Of a stretch of 41,705 bases of DNA, positions 1 to 9,300 are shown piece by piece; position 1 is the stretch's first letter; the number at the start of each line of letters is the position of its first letter. The stretch comes from a bacterium (GTDB lineage: Bacteria > Electryoneota > AABM5-125-24 > Hatepunaeales > Hatepunaeaceae): NCBI GenBank assembly GCA_013202285.1, contig JABMRV010000120.1, positions 1 through 41,705 on the forward strand, given 5' to 3'. The notes under the pieces are model-generated. The model saw nothing but the letters and a program-made list of their open reading frames with translations. It was not told the DNA's origin and ran no database searches. The translations under genes were made by a program, and so were the position numbers.

Positions 1-365
1 CACCGGTAGGACCGGCGCTGGGTCAACGCGGCGTCAACATCATGGAGTTCTGCAAGGCTTTCAACGCACGTACAGAAAGCCAGATGGGGATGATCCTGCC
101 GGTTGTTATCACCGTGTACAAAGACAAATCCTTCACTTTTATTGTCAAGACTCCGCCTGCTGCGGTTCTGTTGAAGAAGGCAATCGGTGATATAAAAGGT
201 TCCCCGGAACCAAACCGTGTCAAGGTGGGTTCAGTAAATAAATCCCAGATTCGTGAGATTGCAAAGATTAAGATGCCGGATCTGAATGCTCATACTATAG
301 AGGCTGCTGAGGCGATTATCGAAGGCACCGCACGTAACATGGGCATCACGGTTGAAGGAAATTGA
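1..365 (+). CDS. rplK: Ribosomal protein L11 (uL11), 5' truncated by the window edge
   Basis: The frame is open from base 3 and reads [22 protein letters not shown], the proline-rich N-terminal helix region of L11, so only about the first 20 residues are missing. The rest covers the end of the N-terminal domain and the C-terminal 23S rRNA-binding domain, ending in GITVEGN. L11 forms the base of the GTPase-associated centre next to the L10-L12 stalk encoded two genes downstream. The stop (363-365) lies one base before the rplA ATG, so the two are probably translationally coupled. An internal ATG at 42 is not the true start, because conserved L11 residues precede it. Confidence 0.97.
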   Translation, partial: PVGPALGQRGVNIMEFCKAFNARTESQMGMILPVVITVYKDKSFTFIVKTPPAAVLLKKAIGDIKGSPEPNRVKVGSVNKSQIREIAKIKMPDLNAHTIEAAEAIIEGTARNMGITVEGN

Positions 366-366
366 T

Positions 367-1068
367 ATGAAACACAGCAGACGTTTCCGTGAAATAAATG
401 ATAAACTTGAACCCGGCAAAGAGTACGAACTCGATGAGGCGATTGTCATGGTAAAAGAAGCCGCCACCGTCAAGTTTGACGAGACCATCGAGATGTCGCT
501 CAACCTCGGCGTGGATCCGCGCAAGGCAGACCAGATGATCCGCAGCACGGTTAGCCTGCCTCATGGTGTCGGTAAGGTTGTGCGGGTGCTTGTCTTGTGC
601 AAGGAAGAACGTGAGAAGGAAGCTCAGGACGCCGGTGCGGATTATGCCGGTCTGGATGAATACATCGAGAAGATAAAGGGAGGCTGGCTTGAGATCGACT
701 CCTGCCTGGCGACTCCCGATGTTATGCCGCAGATTGCCAAGATCGCCCGCATACTCGGTCCGAGAGGGCTGATGCCAAATCCGAAGACCGGCACTGTTAC
801 CAACGATATAGAGGCTACCGTCAAGGAGATCAAGGCTGGGAGGCTTGCTTTTCGAGTCGATAAGTACGGTATCCTGCATCTGCCGGTGGGCAAGGCTTCA
901 TTTGATAAAGATAAGCTGAAGGATAACATCAAGTCGCTGGTTCAGGTTGTACAGCGGCTTCGCCCGCCGACCGCCAAGGGGCAGTATTTCAAACGGATTT
1001 CGCTGACCAGCAGCATGGGACCGGGGATCAGGTTGAGCAGAGCGAGTGTGATGGCGGCGATTAGGTAA
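367..1068 (+). CDS. rplA: Ribosomal protein L1 (uL1)
   Basis: The 233-residue protein has normal length for L1. It carries the family signature PRGLMPNPKTGTVT and the C-terminal stretch FRVDKYGILHLPVGKASFD. L1 forms the mobile L1 stalk that helps release deacylated tRNA, and in many bacteria it represses its own L11-L1 mRNA. I chose the ATG at 367 because GAAGGA at 354-359 sits at good spacing and the L11 stop is one base upstream. An in-frame TTG at 352 would overlap rplK and place extra residues before the conserved MKHSRRF start. Confidence 0.97.
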   Translation: MKHSRRFREINDKLEPGKEYELDEAIVMVKEAATVKFDETIEMSLNLGVDPRKADQMIRSTVSLPHGVGKVVRVLVLCKEEREKEAQDAGADYAGLDEYIEKIKGGWLEIDSCLATPDVMPQIAKIARILGPRGLMPNPKTGTVTNDIEATVKEIKAGRLAFRVDKYGILHLPVGKASFDKDKLKDNIKSLVQVVQRLRPPTAKGQYFKRISLTSSMGPGIRLSRASVMAAIR

Positions 1069-1211
1069 GGATGGATTCCCATTGCCTGATGCGCATTTTA
1101 ATATTCAAGTAATGACAGTATAACAAAAAGAGCAATTATTAGACAAGTTGGTCTCAGCGTTGAAGCCTTTACTGACTTGCTTAAGGGATTACCAATATAA
1201 GTGATTTTGAA

Positions 1212-2156
1212 ATGATACGCGCACAACAACCCGCAACGTACAAGGTCGAGCAAACTGAAGAGCTGGAAGAGATTCTGAAGAGATCCAGCTCTGTGCTGCT
1301 GGCAGACTTTACAGGTATGCCGGTGGCTGACTTTGACAAGCTGCGATTAGAGTGTTTCAAAAATGAGATCACCTTTCGTGTCGTTAAGAACACGCTGACA
1401 AAATTAGCGTTTGAAAGGCAGGGATATGATGATCTGGGTGAACTGCTGACCGGTCCGACTGGATTATGTTTCGGTTTTGACGATCCGATCGTTCCTTTCA
1501 GACTGCTCGCCGAATTCATCAAACAAAACAAGCGGCCTGAAATCAAGGGCTGCCTGATTGAAGGAATATTCTACGGACCTGAGAAGGTCAAAGAACTAAA
1601 AGACATTCCGCAGCGTGAGGTGCTTTTAGCATTAATTGTCGGCGCAATCGCCGGACCACTTAGCGGTTTTGTAAATGTAATCAATGAAATTGTTCGTTCA
1701 TTCGTTTCCGTTATCGATTCCATAGCCCTGAAGGCTGAAGAGAATCCAGCGGGACGTGATGGATTAACTGCTGAAGGAGAATCCGTGCAGAAGATAATTG
1801 ACGCAATAGAGAAAATGACAGTTCTCGAGCTGGTTGAACTCAAGAAAGCCCTCGAGGAGAAATTCGATGTTACCGCAGCAGCTCCGATGGCGATGGCTGG
1901 ACCTATGCCAGGCGCAGCAGAAGCTGTGCAGGATGTCGAAGAACAGACAGAATTTACCGTTATTCTTACATCACCCGGTGATAAGAAAATCCAGGTAATT
2001 AAGGAAGTCCGATCTATCACCAGTCTCGGACTGAAGGAAGCAAAAGCCCTTGTGGATGAACATCCTAAAGCGATTAAAGAGGATATCTCCAAGGAGGAAG
2101 CCATGGCTATCAAAGCGAAAATCGAAGAAGCCGGTGGTCAGGTAGAGCTGAAGTAA
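1212..2156 (+). CDS. rplJ-rplL: Ribosomal stalk protein: L10 (uL10) joined in frame to L7/L12 (bL12)
   Basis: This single 314-residue frame holds two normally separate stalk proteins. Residues 1 to about 175 are L10: the N-terminal 23S rRNA-binding domain ([32 protein letters not shown]) and a full-length C-terminal helix ([21 protein letters not shown]) that binds L12 dimers in other bacteria. A linker of about 15 residues follows. From residue 192 the sequence is L12: dimerisation domain ([19 protein letters not shown]), an Ala/Met/Pro/Gly hinge (about 225-245), and the factor-binding domain (246-314, with [11 protein letters not shown] and a VELK end). No stop separates the parts. L10 anchors L12 copies that recruit EF-G, EF-Tu and IF2. 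The junction also contains a possible internal start (see 1785). A sequencing error is unlikely, since both halves are intact and in one frame, but a single-base substitution of a stop codon cannot be excluded. Confidence 0.93.
   Translation: MIRAQQPATYKVEQTEELEEILKRSSSVLLADFTGMPVADFDKLRLECFKNEITFRVVKNTLTKLAFERQGYDDLGELLTGPTGLCFGFDDPIVPFRLLAEFIKQNKRPEIKGCLIEGIFYGPEKVKELKDIPQREVLLALIVGAIAGPLSGFVNVINEIVRSFVSVIDSIALKAEENPAGRDGLTAEGESVQKIIDAIEKMTVLELVELKKALEEKFDVTAAAPMAMAGPMPGAAEAVQDVEEQTEFTVILTSPGDKKIQVIKEVRSITSLGLKEAKALVDEHPKAIKEDISKEEAMAIKAKIEEAGGQVELK
1773..1787 (+). promoter_or_regulatory. Internal ribosome binding site and GTG start for free L12
   Basis: GAAGGAG (1773-1779) is followed after 5 bases by an in-frame GTG (1785-1787). 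This matches the spacing and strength of the SD sites of undisputed genes in the window, such as rplV, rplW and rplF. It falls exactly at the L10/L12 domain boundary. Its use for initiation is inferred. Confidence 0.6.
1785..2156 (+). CDS. rplL: Possible free ribosomal protein L7/L12 from internal initiation
   Basis: Starting at the internal GTG gives a 123-residue protein, the usual length of bacterial L7/L12 (about 120-128). Its start, (V/M)[18 protein letters not shown], lines up within a few residues of normal L12 N-termini. Known biology favours a separate product: each ribosome needs four to six L12 copies per L10, which a strict 1:1 fusion cannot supply. In this reading the gene pair has simply lost the rplJ stop codon, while rplL kept its own ribosome binding site. 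Whether the fusion, free L12, or both accumulate cannot be told from DNA. Confidence 0.55.
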   Translation: MQKIIDAIEKMTVLELVELKKALEEKFDVTAAAPMAMAGPMPGAAEAVQDVEEQTEFTVILTSPGDKKIQVIKEVRSITSLGLKEAKALVDEHPKAIKEDISKEEAMAIKAKIEEAGGQVELK

Positions 2157-2159
2157 GGA

Positions 2160-2198
2160 ACTGATTATCGTTCTGAATTATTCCGGACGATAATCGGT
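2160..2198. promoter_or_regulatory. Strong hairpin just downstream of the L12 stop
   Basis: GATTATCGT (2163-2171) pairs perfectly with ACGATAATC (2187-2195). The stem extends both ways to 14 pairs with two G-T wobbles and an 11-base loop. It begins 4 bases after the stop codon. No T-run follows, so it is not a simple intrinsic terminator; an RNA processing site or attenuator is more likely. Confidence 0.55.
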
Positions 2199-2342
2199 AT
2201 CAAGTTGACTGGGAGATGACAGAGTCTCGCCCTTTATTCGGGTTTTACTGTTGAATTATAAACCGGCAGCATTCGTGAAAAGTGCGAAACTGAATCCACC
2301 AGCAACAGTCATATCGAACAGATGTCCATTATGGTTGATTTG

Positions 2343-2370
2343 TAAGGAGTATTAATCTTAATACTCCTTA
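2343..2370. promoter_or_regulatory. Perfect 12-bp hairpin in the rpoB upstream region
   Basis: TAAGGAGTATTA (2343-2354) is the exact reverse complement of TAATACTCCTTA (2359-2370), with a 4-base ATCT loop. Downstream is only mildly T-rich (CCATTATTT), so a weak terminator or attenuator is possible. The left arm contains an SD-like AAGGAG with no start codon at proper spacing. Confidence 0.55.
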
Positions 2371-2391
2371 ACCATTATTTGGCTTGTGTTA

Positions 2392-2475
2392 ATACCGTTT
2401 ATTTTGGTTATTCAAATCCATTTTCATTCGTCAACCGACGGATGGCAGAATTATCAAATCGATTATAAACGGTAT
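2392..2475. repeat. Long-range 11-bp inverted repeat
   Basis: ATACCGTTTAT (2392-2402) and ATAAACGGTAT (2465-2475) are perfect reverse complements separated by 62 bases. The right arm overlaps the first bases of the TATAAT at 2473-2478. It could be a paired operator or an RNA long-range stem; AT-rich chance pairing is the alternative. Confidence 0.4.
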
Positions 2476-2478
2476 AAT
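2451..2478 (+). promoter_or_regulatory. Candidate sigma-70-type promoter for rpoBC
   Basis: A perfect TATAAT (2473-2478) is preceded at 16 bases by TTATCA (2451-2456), four matches of six to TTGACA. Predicted transcription would begin near 2485, giving an rpoB leader of about 22 bases that still includes the GGAG at 2498-2501. It would let polymerase genes be expressed apart from the upstream stalk gene. Confidence 0.45.
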
Positions 2479-2506
2479 TCCTTCGGTCACCTTCCATGGA
2501 GTAAGG

Positions 2507-5500
2507 TTGAAGAATAAAAACAGCATTCAGAGGATCAACTTCTCGAACACTCAGACGATCCTCGACATGCCCGACCTTCTCGAAGTTCAGGTACTATCAT
2601 TCGAGAACTTTCTGCAAGCAGATGTCCCGCCGGACAAGCGTGAGCGAAAAGGACTTCAGGCGGTTTTTCTGAATATCTTCCCCATTCTGGACAACAGGGA
2701 AGAACACGTCGTGGAGTTTGTGGAGTATTACATCGCTCCGCCCAAGTATTCCATTGCAGAATGCCGTGAGCGGGGAGTGACATTCTCTGCGCCACTCAAA
2801 GCTAAGCTCAGGCTTTCAAGCCGGGACGATTACAGCGAGGAAGTCGATTACGGTCAGACTATCGAGTCCGATGTATATCTCGGCAATCTCCCTCTGATGA
2901 CACCAGAAGGCACGTTTATCATAAACGGTGCCGAGAGGGTAATCGTCAGTCAACTTCACCGTTCCCCCGGGGCGTTCTTCGGTGAATCGATTCACCCAAA
3001 TGGAACTCGTCTTTTCTCGGCGCGTGTTATCCCGTTTCGTGGCTCCTGGATCGAGTTTACAACCGATATAAATGATGTTCTCTATGTCTATATCGATCGG
3101 CGTAAACGATTTCCCGTCACCACCTTACTGCGCTCGATTGGCTTTTCAAGAGATTGGGACATCTGGGATCTCTTCGGTTACACGGAAGAGGTCGCTCTCG
3201 GCAGTAAGACCATTAAAAACCATTTCGACAGGGAGATACTGAGAGAGGAAATTGACAAGGAAACCGGCGAAGTGTTTGTTAAAACCGGTGACGTCTTTGA
3301 TGCCGACATCCTCAAATCCATGCGCAAAGCCGGACTTAAACGAGTGCTCTTCAAGAAGAAATCGGACACCGATATTGCTCACTCCATTATCTCTAATACT
3401 ATGCATAAGGATCGTTCCAGCGATGAGGACGAGGCTTTGGTACAGCTTTACCGTGAACTGAGAAACGGTGATCCACCTGACATTGAAACGGCACGAAAGC
3501 TTCTCAATCGGATGTTCTTTGATGAAAAACGGTACGATCTTGGCTTGGTAGGTCGCTATCGTATCAACAATAAACTGAACCTGGATATACCACAGGACAA
3601 AACACTACTCACGAAGGAAGATATTGTTGCTATCATAAAGTATGTGATAGACTTACGACAGGGTAAAGAGACTACGGACGATATCGATCATCTCGGCAAT
3701 CGACGGATTCGGACTGTTGGCGAGCAACTTGCAAACCAGTTCTCAATCGCACTTTCTCGGATGGCTCGAACCGTCAAAGAACGAATGAATATCAGGGATA
3801 CTGAGAATCTTACTCCTCAAGATCTGGTGAATGTGCGAACGGTATCATCGGTAATTAATACTTTCTTCGGAACTAATCAGCTCTCGCAGTTCATGGATCA
3901 GGTTAACCCATTAGCAGAGCTTACGCATAAGCGGCGGTTATCGGCTTTGGGTCCCGGTGGATTAACCCGTGAACGTGCCGGATTCGAGGTGCGCGACGTT
4001 CATTACACGCATTACGGCAGACTCTGTCCCATTGAAACACCTGAAGGACCAAACATCGGATTGATTTCGTCGTTATGTACATATGCCAGAATCAATCCAC
4101 TGGGTTTTGTTGAGACGCCCTATCGAAAGGTCCGAAATAAGAGAGTAACGAAACAGATACACTATCTCACCGCTGATGATGAGGACAAAGTAGTCATCGC
4201 TCAGGCAAATGCCCCGCTGAATGAAAAAGGTGAATTTATCAGGGATCGCGTCAAAGCCAGGAGTCGAAGTGACTATCCTGTAGTAACACCCGATCAGACT
4301 GATTATATGGATGTCTCTCCCAACCAGATTGTTTCTGTTGCCGCCGCATTGATACCTTTTCTTGAACATGACGACGCTAACAGAGCCCTGATGGGTTCCA
4401 ACATGCAACGCCAGGCGGTTCCGCTGCTCGTACCACAGGCGCCACTCGTTGGTACCGGTATGGAGAGCAAGGCAGCGCGTGATTCGAGAACATTGCTGAT
4501 TGCCGATCAGGATATGGATATTATAAGTGTGTCAGCAGATGAGATAGTCGCCCAAGTCAGGCTGTACGATCCGCGTATCAAGGATGATTCTGCTCCAATC
4601 GATACGAAGAAGTTCAAACTTCGTAAATTCTTCAGAACGAATCAGGATACCTGTGTCAACCAGAAACCGATTGTTGAAGCAGGCGAACATATTCGCAAGG
4701 GAGAAGTCCTTGCTGACGGTTGTGCAACGGAAAAAGGTGATCTGGCACTGGGAAGAAACATCCTCGTTGCCTTCATGCCTTGGAATGGATACAACTTTGA
4801 AGACTCAATAATTATCTCGGAACGACTGGTCTCTAATGATACTTTCACTTCGATTCACATTGAAGAGGTTGAACTTCAAGTCAGAGAGACTAAGCGTGGT
4901 CAGGAGGAGTTAACACGTGAGATTCCCAACGTAAGCGAAGAGGCAACACGGAATCTCGATGAGAACGGTATCGTGTGTGTCGGCGCCCAGGTTCGTGAGG
5001 GTGATATTCTCATTGGAAAGGTCACTCCGAAAGGTGAAACGGAACTGACACACGAGGATAAACTCCTTAAAGCAATCTTCGGCGATAAAGCCGGTGACGT
5101 TAAGAATGCCTCAAAAACCGCCCGACCGGGAATGCTGGGAACGGTCATTAATTCTCAATTGTTTAGCCGGAAGCAGAAAGACCCTGAATCGCGCAAGGAA
5201 GATAAACGGCGTATCGAGAGACTCGATAGAGAATTCGAGGAGATCTGTCACGGGATTGAAGAAGAAACCAGGAGCGAGTTAACCAATACACTTACTGGCA
5301 AGACATCAAACAGGATCACCGACCGCAGCGGTGAGATGGTACTTATACCAGAGGGAACAAAATACGACGCCGAGATCATTGCATCTATTCCACTGATTGA
5401 GCTGCCTTCCGAAGTAGAATGGTGTAAAAACAAGGATTCAAATAAAGTTGCTGACTTTCTCCTTGAGAGGTATCTCGGGAAGATCTACCGGGAGGATACT

Positions 5501-6280
5501 CAGTATCGCAATGCCAGGCATAAGATCCAGGTTGGTGATGAGTTACCAAGTGGTATAGTCCAGCTGGCTAAGGTGTTCATCGCTCAGAAGAGGAAGATCG
5601 CTGTCGGTGACAAGATGGCTGGTCGTCATGGCAATAAGGGTGTTGTCGGAAAGATAGTACCCATTGAAGATATGCCCTTCCTTGAGGATGGCACACCTAT
5701 CGATATGATTCTGAACCCGCTCGGAGTACCTTCACGGATGAATCTTGGTCAATTGCTTGAAACGGCACTCGGTTGGGTAGCAGCTGAACTCGGTGTACAT
5801 TTCGCGACACCGGTTTTCGACGGTGCGGAAACGGAAGATGTCGTAGAATACATGAAAAAGGCAGCACTTCCCAAAGACAGCAAGACGCGTTTATATGACG
5901 GTCGAGCCGGTGAACCGTTTGATCAGGATGTGACCGTAGGAGTTATCTACATGATGAAACTGTCTCACCTGGTTGAGGATAAAATCCATGCCCGTTCAAT
6001 CGGACCGTATTCACTCATCACGCAGCAGCCGTTAGGTGGGAAAGCCCAGTTCGGTGGACAGAGATTCGGTGAGATGGAGGTGTGGGCGCTGGAAGCCTAC
6101 GGTGCATCTCATATACTCCAGGAGATATTGACTGTAAAGTCGGATGATGTATCCGGCAGATCACGAAGTTACGAAGCTATCGTTAAAGGTGACATCATGC
6201 CGGTTCCAGGTGTACCGGAATCGTTTAATGTGCTGATAAACGAGTTGATGGGGCTCGGTCTGGAAATAACGCTGGAGTAG
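2507..6280 (+). CDS. rpoB: DNA-directed RNA polymerase subunit beta
   Basis: The 1257-residue protein is the beta subunit, which with beta-prime forms the catalytic cleft. Visible signatures include SQLHRSPGAFFGE, the rifampicin-region block QLSQFMDQVNPLAELTHKRR, YGRLCPIETPEGPNIGLI, KVTPKGETELT, and GDKMAGRHGNKGVVGKI near the C-terminus. In the rifampicin region the contact residues Q461, D464, H474 and S479 are conserved (E. coli 513, 516, 526, 531), while E. coli N518 is V466. The start is TTG at 2507, with GGAG at 2498-2501 five bases upstream; no ATG or GTG fits the conserved N-terminus. rpoC follows after 51 bases. Confidence 0.98.
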   Translation: MKNKNSIQRINFSNTQTILDMPDLLEVQVLSFENFLQADVPPDKRERKGLQAVFLNIFPILDNREEHVVEFVEYYIAPPKYSIAECRERGVTFSAPLKAKLRLSSRDDYSEEVDYGQTIESDVYLGNLPLMTPEGTFIINGAERVIVSQLHRSPGAFFGESIHPNGTRLFSARVIPFRGSWIEFTTDINDVLYVYIDRRKRFPVTTLLRSIGFSRDWDIWDLFGYTEEVALGSKTIKNHFDREILREEIDKETGEVFVKTGDVFDADILKSMRKAGLKRVLFKKKSDTDIAHSIISNTMHKDRSSDEDEALVQLYRELRNGDPPDIETARKLLNRMFFDEKRYDLGLVGRYRINNKLNLDIPQDKTLLTKEDIVAIIKYVIDLRQGKETTDDIDHLGNRRIRTVGEQLANQFSIALSRMARTVKERMNIRDTENLTPQDLVNVRTVSSVINTFFGTNQLSQFMDQVNPLAELTHKRRLSALGPGGLTRERAGFEVRDVHYTHYGRLCPIETPEGPNIGLISSLCTYARINPLGFVETPYRKVRNKRVTKQIHYLTADDEDKVVIAQANAPLNEKGEFIRDRVKARSRSDYPVVTPDQTDYMDVSPNQIVSVAAALIPFLEHDDANRALMGSNMQRQAVPLLVPQAPLVGTGMESKAARDSRTLLIADQDMDIISVSADEIVAQVRLYDPRIKDDSAPIDTKKFKLRKFFRTNQDTCVNQKPIVEAGEHIRKGEVLADGCATEKGDLALGRNILVAFMPWNGYNFEDSIIISERLVSNDTFTSIHIEEVELQVRETKRGQEELTREIPNVSEEATRNLDENGIVCVGAQVREGDILIGKVTPKGETELTHEDKLLKAIFGDKAGDVKNASKTARPGMLGTVINSQLFSRKQKDPESRKEDKRRIERLDREFEEICHGIEEETRSELTNTLTGKTSNRITDRSGEMVLIPEGTKYDAEIIASIPLIELPSEVEWCKNKDSNKVADFLLERYLGKIYREDTQYRNARHKIQVGDELPSGIVQLAKVFIAQKRKIAVGDKMAGRHGNKGVVGKIVPIEDMPFLEDGTPIDMILNPLGVPSRMNLGQLLETALGWVAAELGVHFATPVFDGAETEDVVEYMKKAALPKDSKTRLYDGRAGEPFDQDVTVGVIYMMKLSHLVEDKIHARSIGPYSLITQQPLGGKAQFGGQRFGEMEVWALEAYGASHILQEILTVKSDDVSGRSRSYEAIVKGDIMPVPGVPESFNVLINELMGLGLEITLE

Positions 6281-6331
6281 CAAGCATTTTTAGCGCTCTC
6301 TATTTGAAATTAACTTTTTCGAGAGGTCAAT

Positions 6332-9300
6332 TTGCCCTTGAGAAGCAGCATGTTTGAGACTGACACGGAGAGTTTCAGCAAGATCACAATAGGTCTTGCT
6401 TCGCCGGAGTCAATTCTTGATCGCTCTCATGGTGAGGTTACCAAACCTGAGACGATCAATTACCGCTCTTATAAACCGGAAAAAGACGGTTTATTCAGCG
6501 AGCGGATATTCGGACCGACGAAGGACTGGGAGTGTTTCTGTGGTAAGTACAGAGGAATACGTTATAAGGGTATAATCTGCGACCGGTGCAGCGTAGAGAT
6601 CACCAGGAAGGATGTCCGTCGCAAACGAATGGGGCATATTGAACTTGCCGTACCTGTCGTTCATATCTGGTTCTTTAAGTCACCGCCTTCAAAGATCGGT
6701 AATATTCTGGGCATTAACATACGCAACCTGGAAAAACTGATCTATTATGAGGCTTATGCTGTTGTGAAATCCGGGAAATCCAGTTGTAAAGAAGGCGATC
6801 TGCTGACCGATTCCGAGTATCTTGGTATTGTTGATGAGCTTGGACCGGAGAATGAGGAACTGGCGGACGATAATCCCGATAAGTTCATCGCTCTTATGGG
6901 TGGTGAAGCGGTTCAACGACTGCTCCATCAGGCGGATGTCATGCAGTTGTCGCAGGAATTCCGTCAGACGATATTGACTGAGAATTCTCATCAGCGTAAG
7001 ACCGATCTGATTAAGCGACTGCGTGTTATAGAAGCATTTATGCAAAATGATGGTCCCACCGAAAACCTGCCTGAATGGATGGTGCTGAAAGTTATCCCGG
7101 TTGTTCCCCCGGATCTCAGACCGTTGCTGCCGCTCGATGGAGGACGGTTTGCAACCTCCGATCTCAATGATCTATACCGGCGTGTTATCATCCGTAACAA
7201 CCGCCTGAAGCGTTTGATCGACGTCAATGCTCCCGACGTGATCCTGCGCAACGAAAAACGGATGCTGCAGGAAGCGGTTGATTCCCTTTTCGATAACGGC
7301 AGGAAATCTGTCGCCATGCGTTCAGACGGCAACCGACCGCTGAAATCTCTGTCCGACAATCTGCGCGGGAAACAGGGTAGATTCCGCTATAATCTGTTGG
7401 GGAAGAGGGTTGATTATTCCGGCAGGTCGGTCATTGTTGTCGGTCCCGACCTTAAAATGCACCAGTGTGGTCTTCCCAAGGATATGGCGGTCGAACTTTT
7501 CAAACCTTTCATCATTCGCAAGCTGATTGAACGAGATTATGCCAAGACGGTTAAGTCCGCCAAGAGGATGGTAGAGAGGAAGCTTGACTATGTATGGGAT
7601 ATCCTCGAAACGATCATACAGGATCACCCGGTTCTCTTGAACAGAGCGCCGACGCTGCACCGCCTTGGAATTCAGTCATTTCAGCCGATCCTGATCGAAG
7701 GTAAGGCAATTCAACTGCATCCGCTTTCTTGTGCAGCGTTTAACGCTGACTTTGACGGCGACCAGATGGCGGTGCATATCCCGCTTTCATACGAAGCGCA
7801 GATCGAGGCTCGCCTGCTGATGCTGGCGCCGCGCAATATCATGCACCCGGCAAGTGGCAGACCGATAGCAATTCCCTCGCAGGATATGGTACTTGGATGT
7901 TATTACCTGACTAAAATACTCCCCGGAGATAAGGGTGAAGGCAAGATTCTCTCAGGTCCACGTGAAGCGCTGATCGCTTACAACAATGGTGTAATCGGAT
8001 TACATGCCGAAGTCAAGATTCGAATCCACGATGAAATGAAGATGACTACCGTGGGAAGAGTATTATTCAACCAGGTTCTGTCGGAGGAAATGCAGCAAGA
8101 TCATTACTTCAACGAATTATTGACCAAGAAGGGAATTGAGCAAATTGTAGCGAAAGTGTACAAAACGGTCGGTTTTGACGGAACCGCTACCTTTCTTGAC
8201 AAGCTGAAGAAGCTCGGTTTCTTCTATGCGACAAAAGGGGGATTGTCCATATCGCTACGTGAAATAGAGGTACCGCCCGAAAAGAATGAGATGGTTAATG
8301 AAGCTCAGCGCCGTGTTGAGGATATCCAGAGCCAGTATGAGATGGGATTGATTACCGACGGTGAGCGATATAACATGATCATCGACACCTGGACACACAC
8401 TACTCAGGAAGTTGCCGAGATGATGTTCAAGCATCTGCGGAATTCACAGGCTGGTTTTAATCCTCTTTACATGATGGCTGATTCCGGCGCTCGAGGATCG
8501 AAGGAACAGATCCGGCAGTTAGCCGGCATGCGCGGGCTGATGGCTAAACCGCAGAAAACAATGACCGGTCAAAAGGGTGAGATCATTGAATCACCGATCA
8601 CTGCTAATTTCAAGGAAGGTCTCTCTGTTCTGGAGTATTTCATCTCCACGCATGGCGCTCGTAAAGGTGTAGCCGATACAGCGCTGAAAACCGCTGATGC
8701 AGGTTACCTCACGAGGCGTCTTGTCGATGTGGCTCAGGATATTATTATTAGTGTAGAGGACTGCGGTACGGTGCGCGGTATCATCGTTGAGGCTGCCAAG
8801 GAGGGGGAGGAGGTTGCCGAACAGCTCTTCGACCGCATCATGGGAAGGGTAAATGCAGAGGATCTGTTTCATCCGGTTTCAGGCGATCTGATTCTCGCAG
8901 CCAATACATTGATCGGGGACGAAGAAGCCAAGTTGATTTCTACTTCAGGTATTGCAAAAGTCCGCATCAGGTCGGTACTGACATGTGAGGCTGACACCGG
9001 TGTCTGCGCGATGTGTTATGGCGTCAACATGACCGACGGTAATCTGGTCGATATCGGAGAAGCTGTTGGAGTGATGGCTGCGCAATCTATTGGTGAACCA
9101 GGTACACAGCTCACCCTGCGAACATTCCATATCGGCGGTACTGCCTCACTTATCGAGACAGAGTCCCAGGTTACTGCGAAAAGTGACGGTCGTGTCGAGT
9201 ATGAGAACATGGAATTCATCGTCATGGAGAATGGGAATTGTATAACACTTCGCCGCAATGGAATTATCAAACTTGTCGATAAAAACAACCGAGTGATATC

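Larger units (their letters stand above)
2157..2506. other. 350-base intergenic region between the stalk gene and rpoB
   Basis: No credible gene is present on either strand. The region holds two strong hairpins (2160-2198 and 2343-2370), a promoter-like element (2451-2478) and a long-range 11-base inverted repeat that overlaps the promoter -10. In E. coli the equivalent rplL-rpoB gap contains an attenuator and an RNase III site that set the ratio of ribosomal protein to polymerase synthesis; a similar role here is inferred from position and structure only. Confidence 0.6.

Noticed and set aside
346-879. Long antisense ORF opposite rplA (177 codons)
   Set aside because: It lies wholly opposite conserved L1 and L11 coding sequence, has no recognisable domain or SD, and is explained by codon bias of the sense strand.
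1069-1211. Autoregulatory L10 leader before the stalk gene
   Set aside because: The 143-base gap is in the right place, but I could trace only short pairings (for example 1144-1148 with 1175-1179), which is not enough to call the structure.
3887-3943. Natural rifampicin resistance from V466 (E. coli N518) in RpoB
   Set aside because: The other main contact residues are conserved and this position varies among bacteria, so resistance cannot be inferred.
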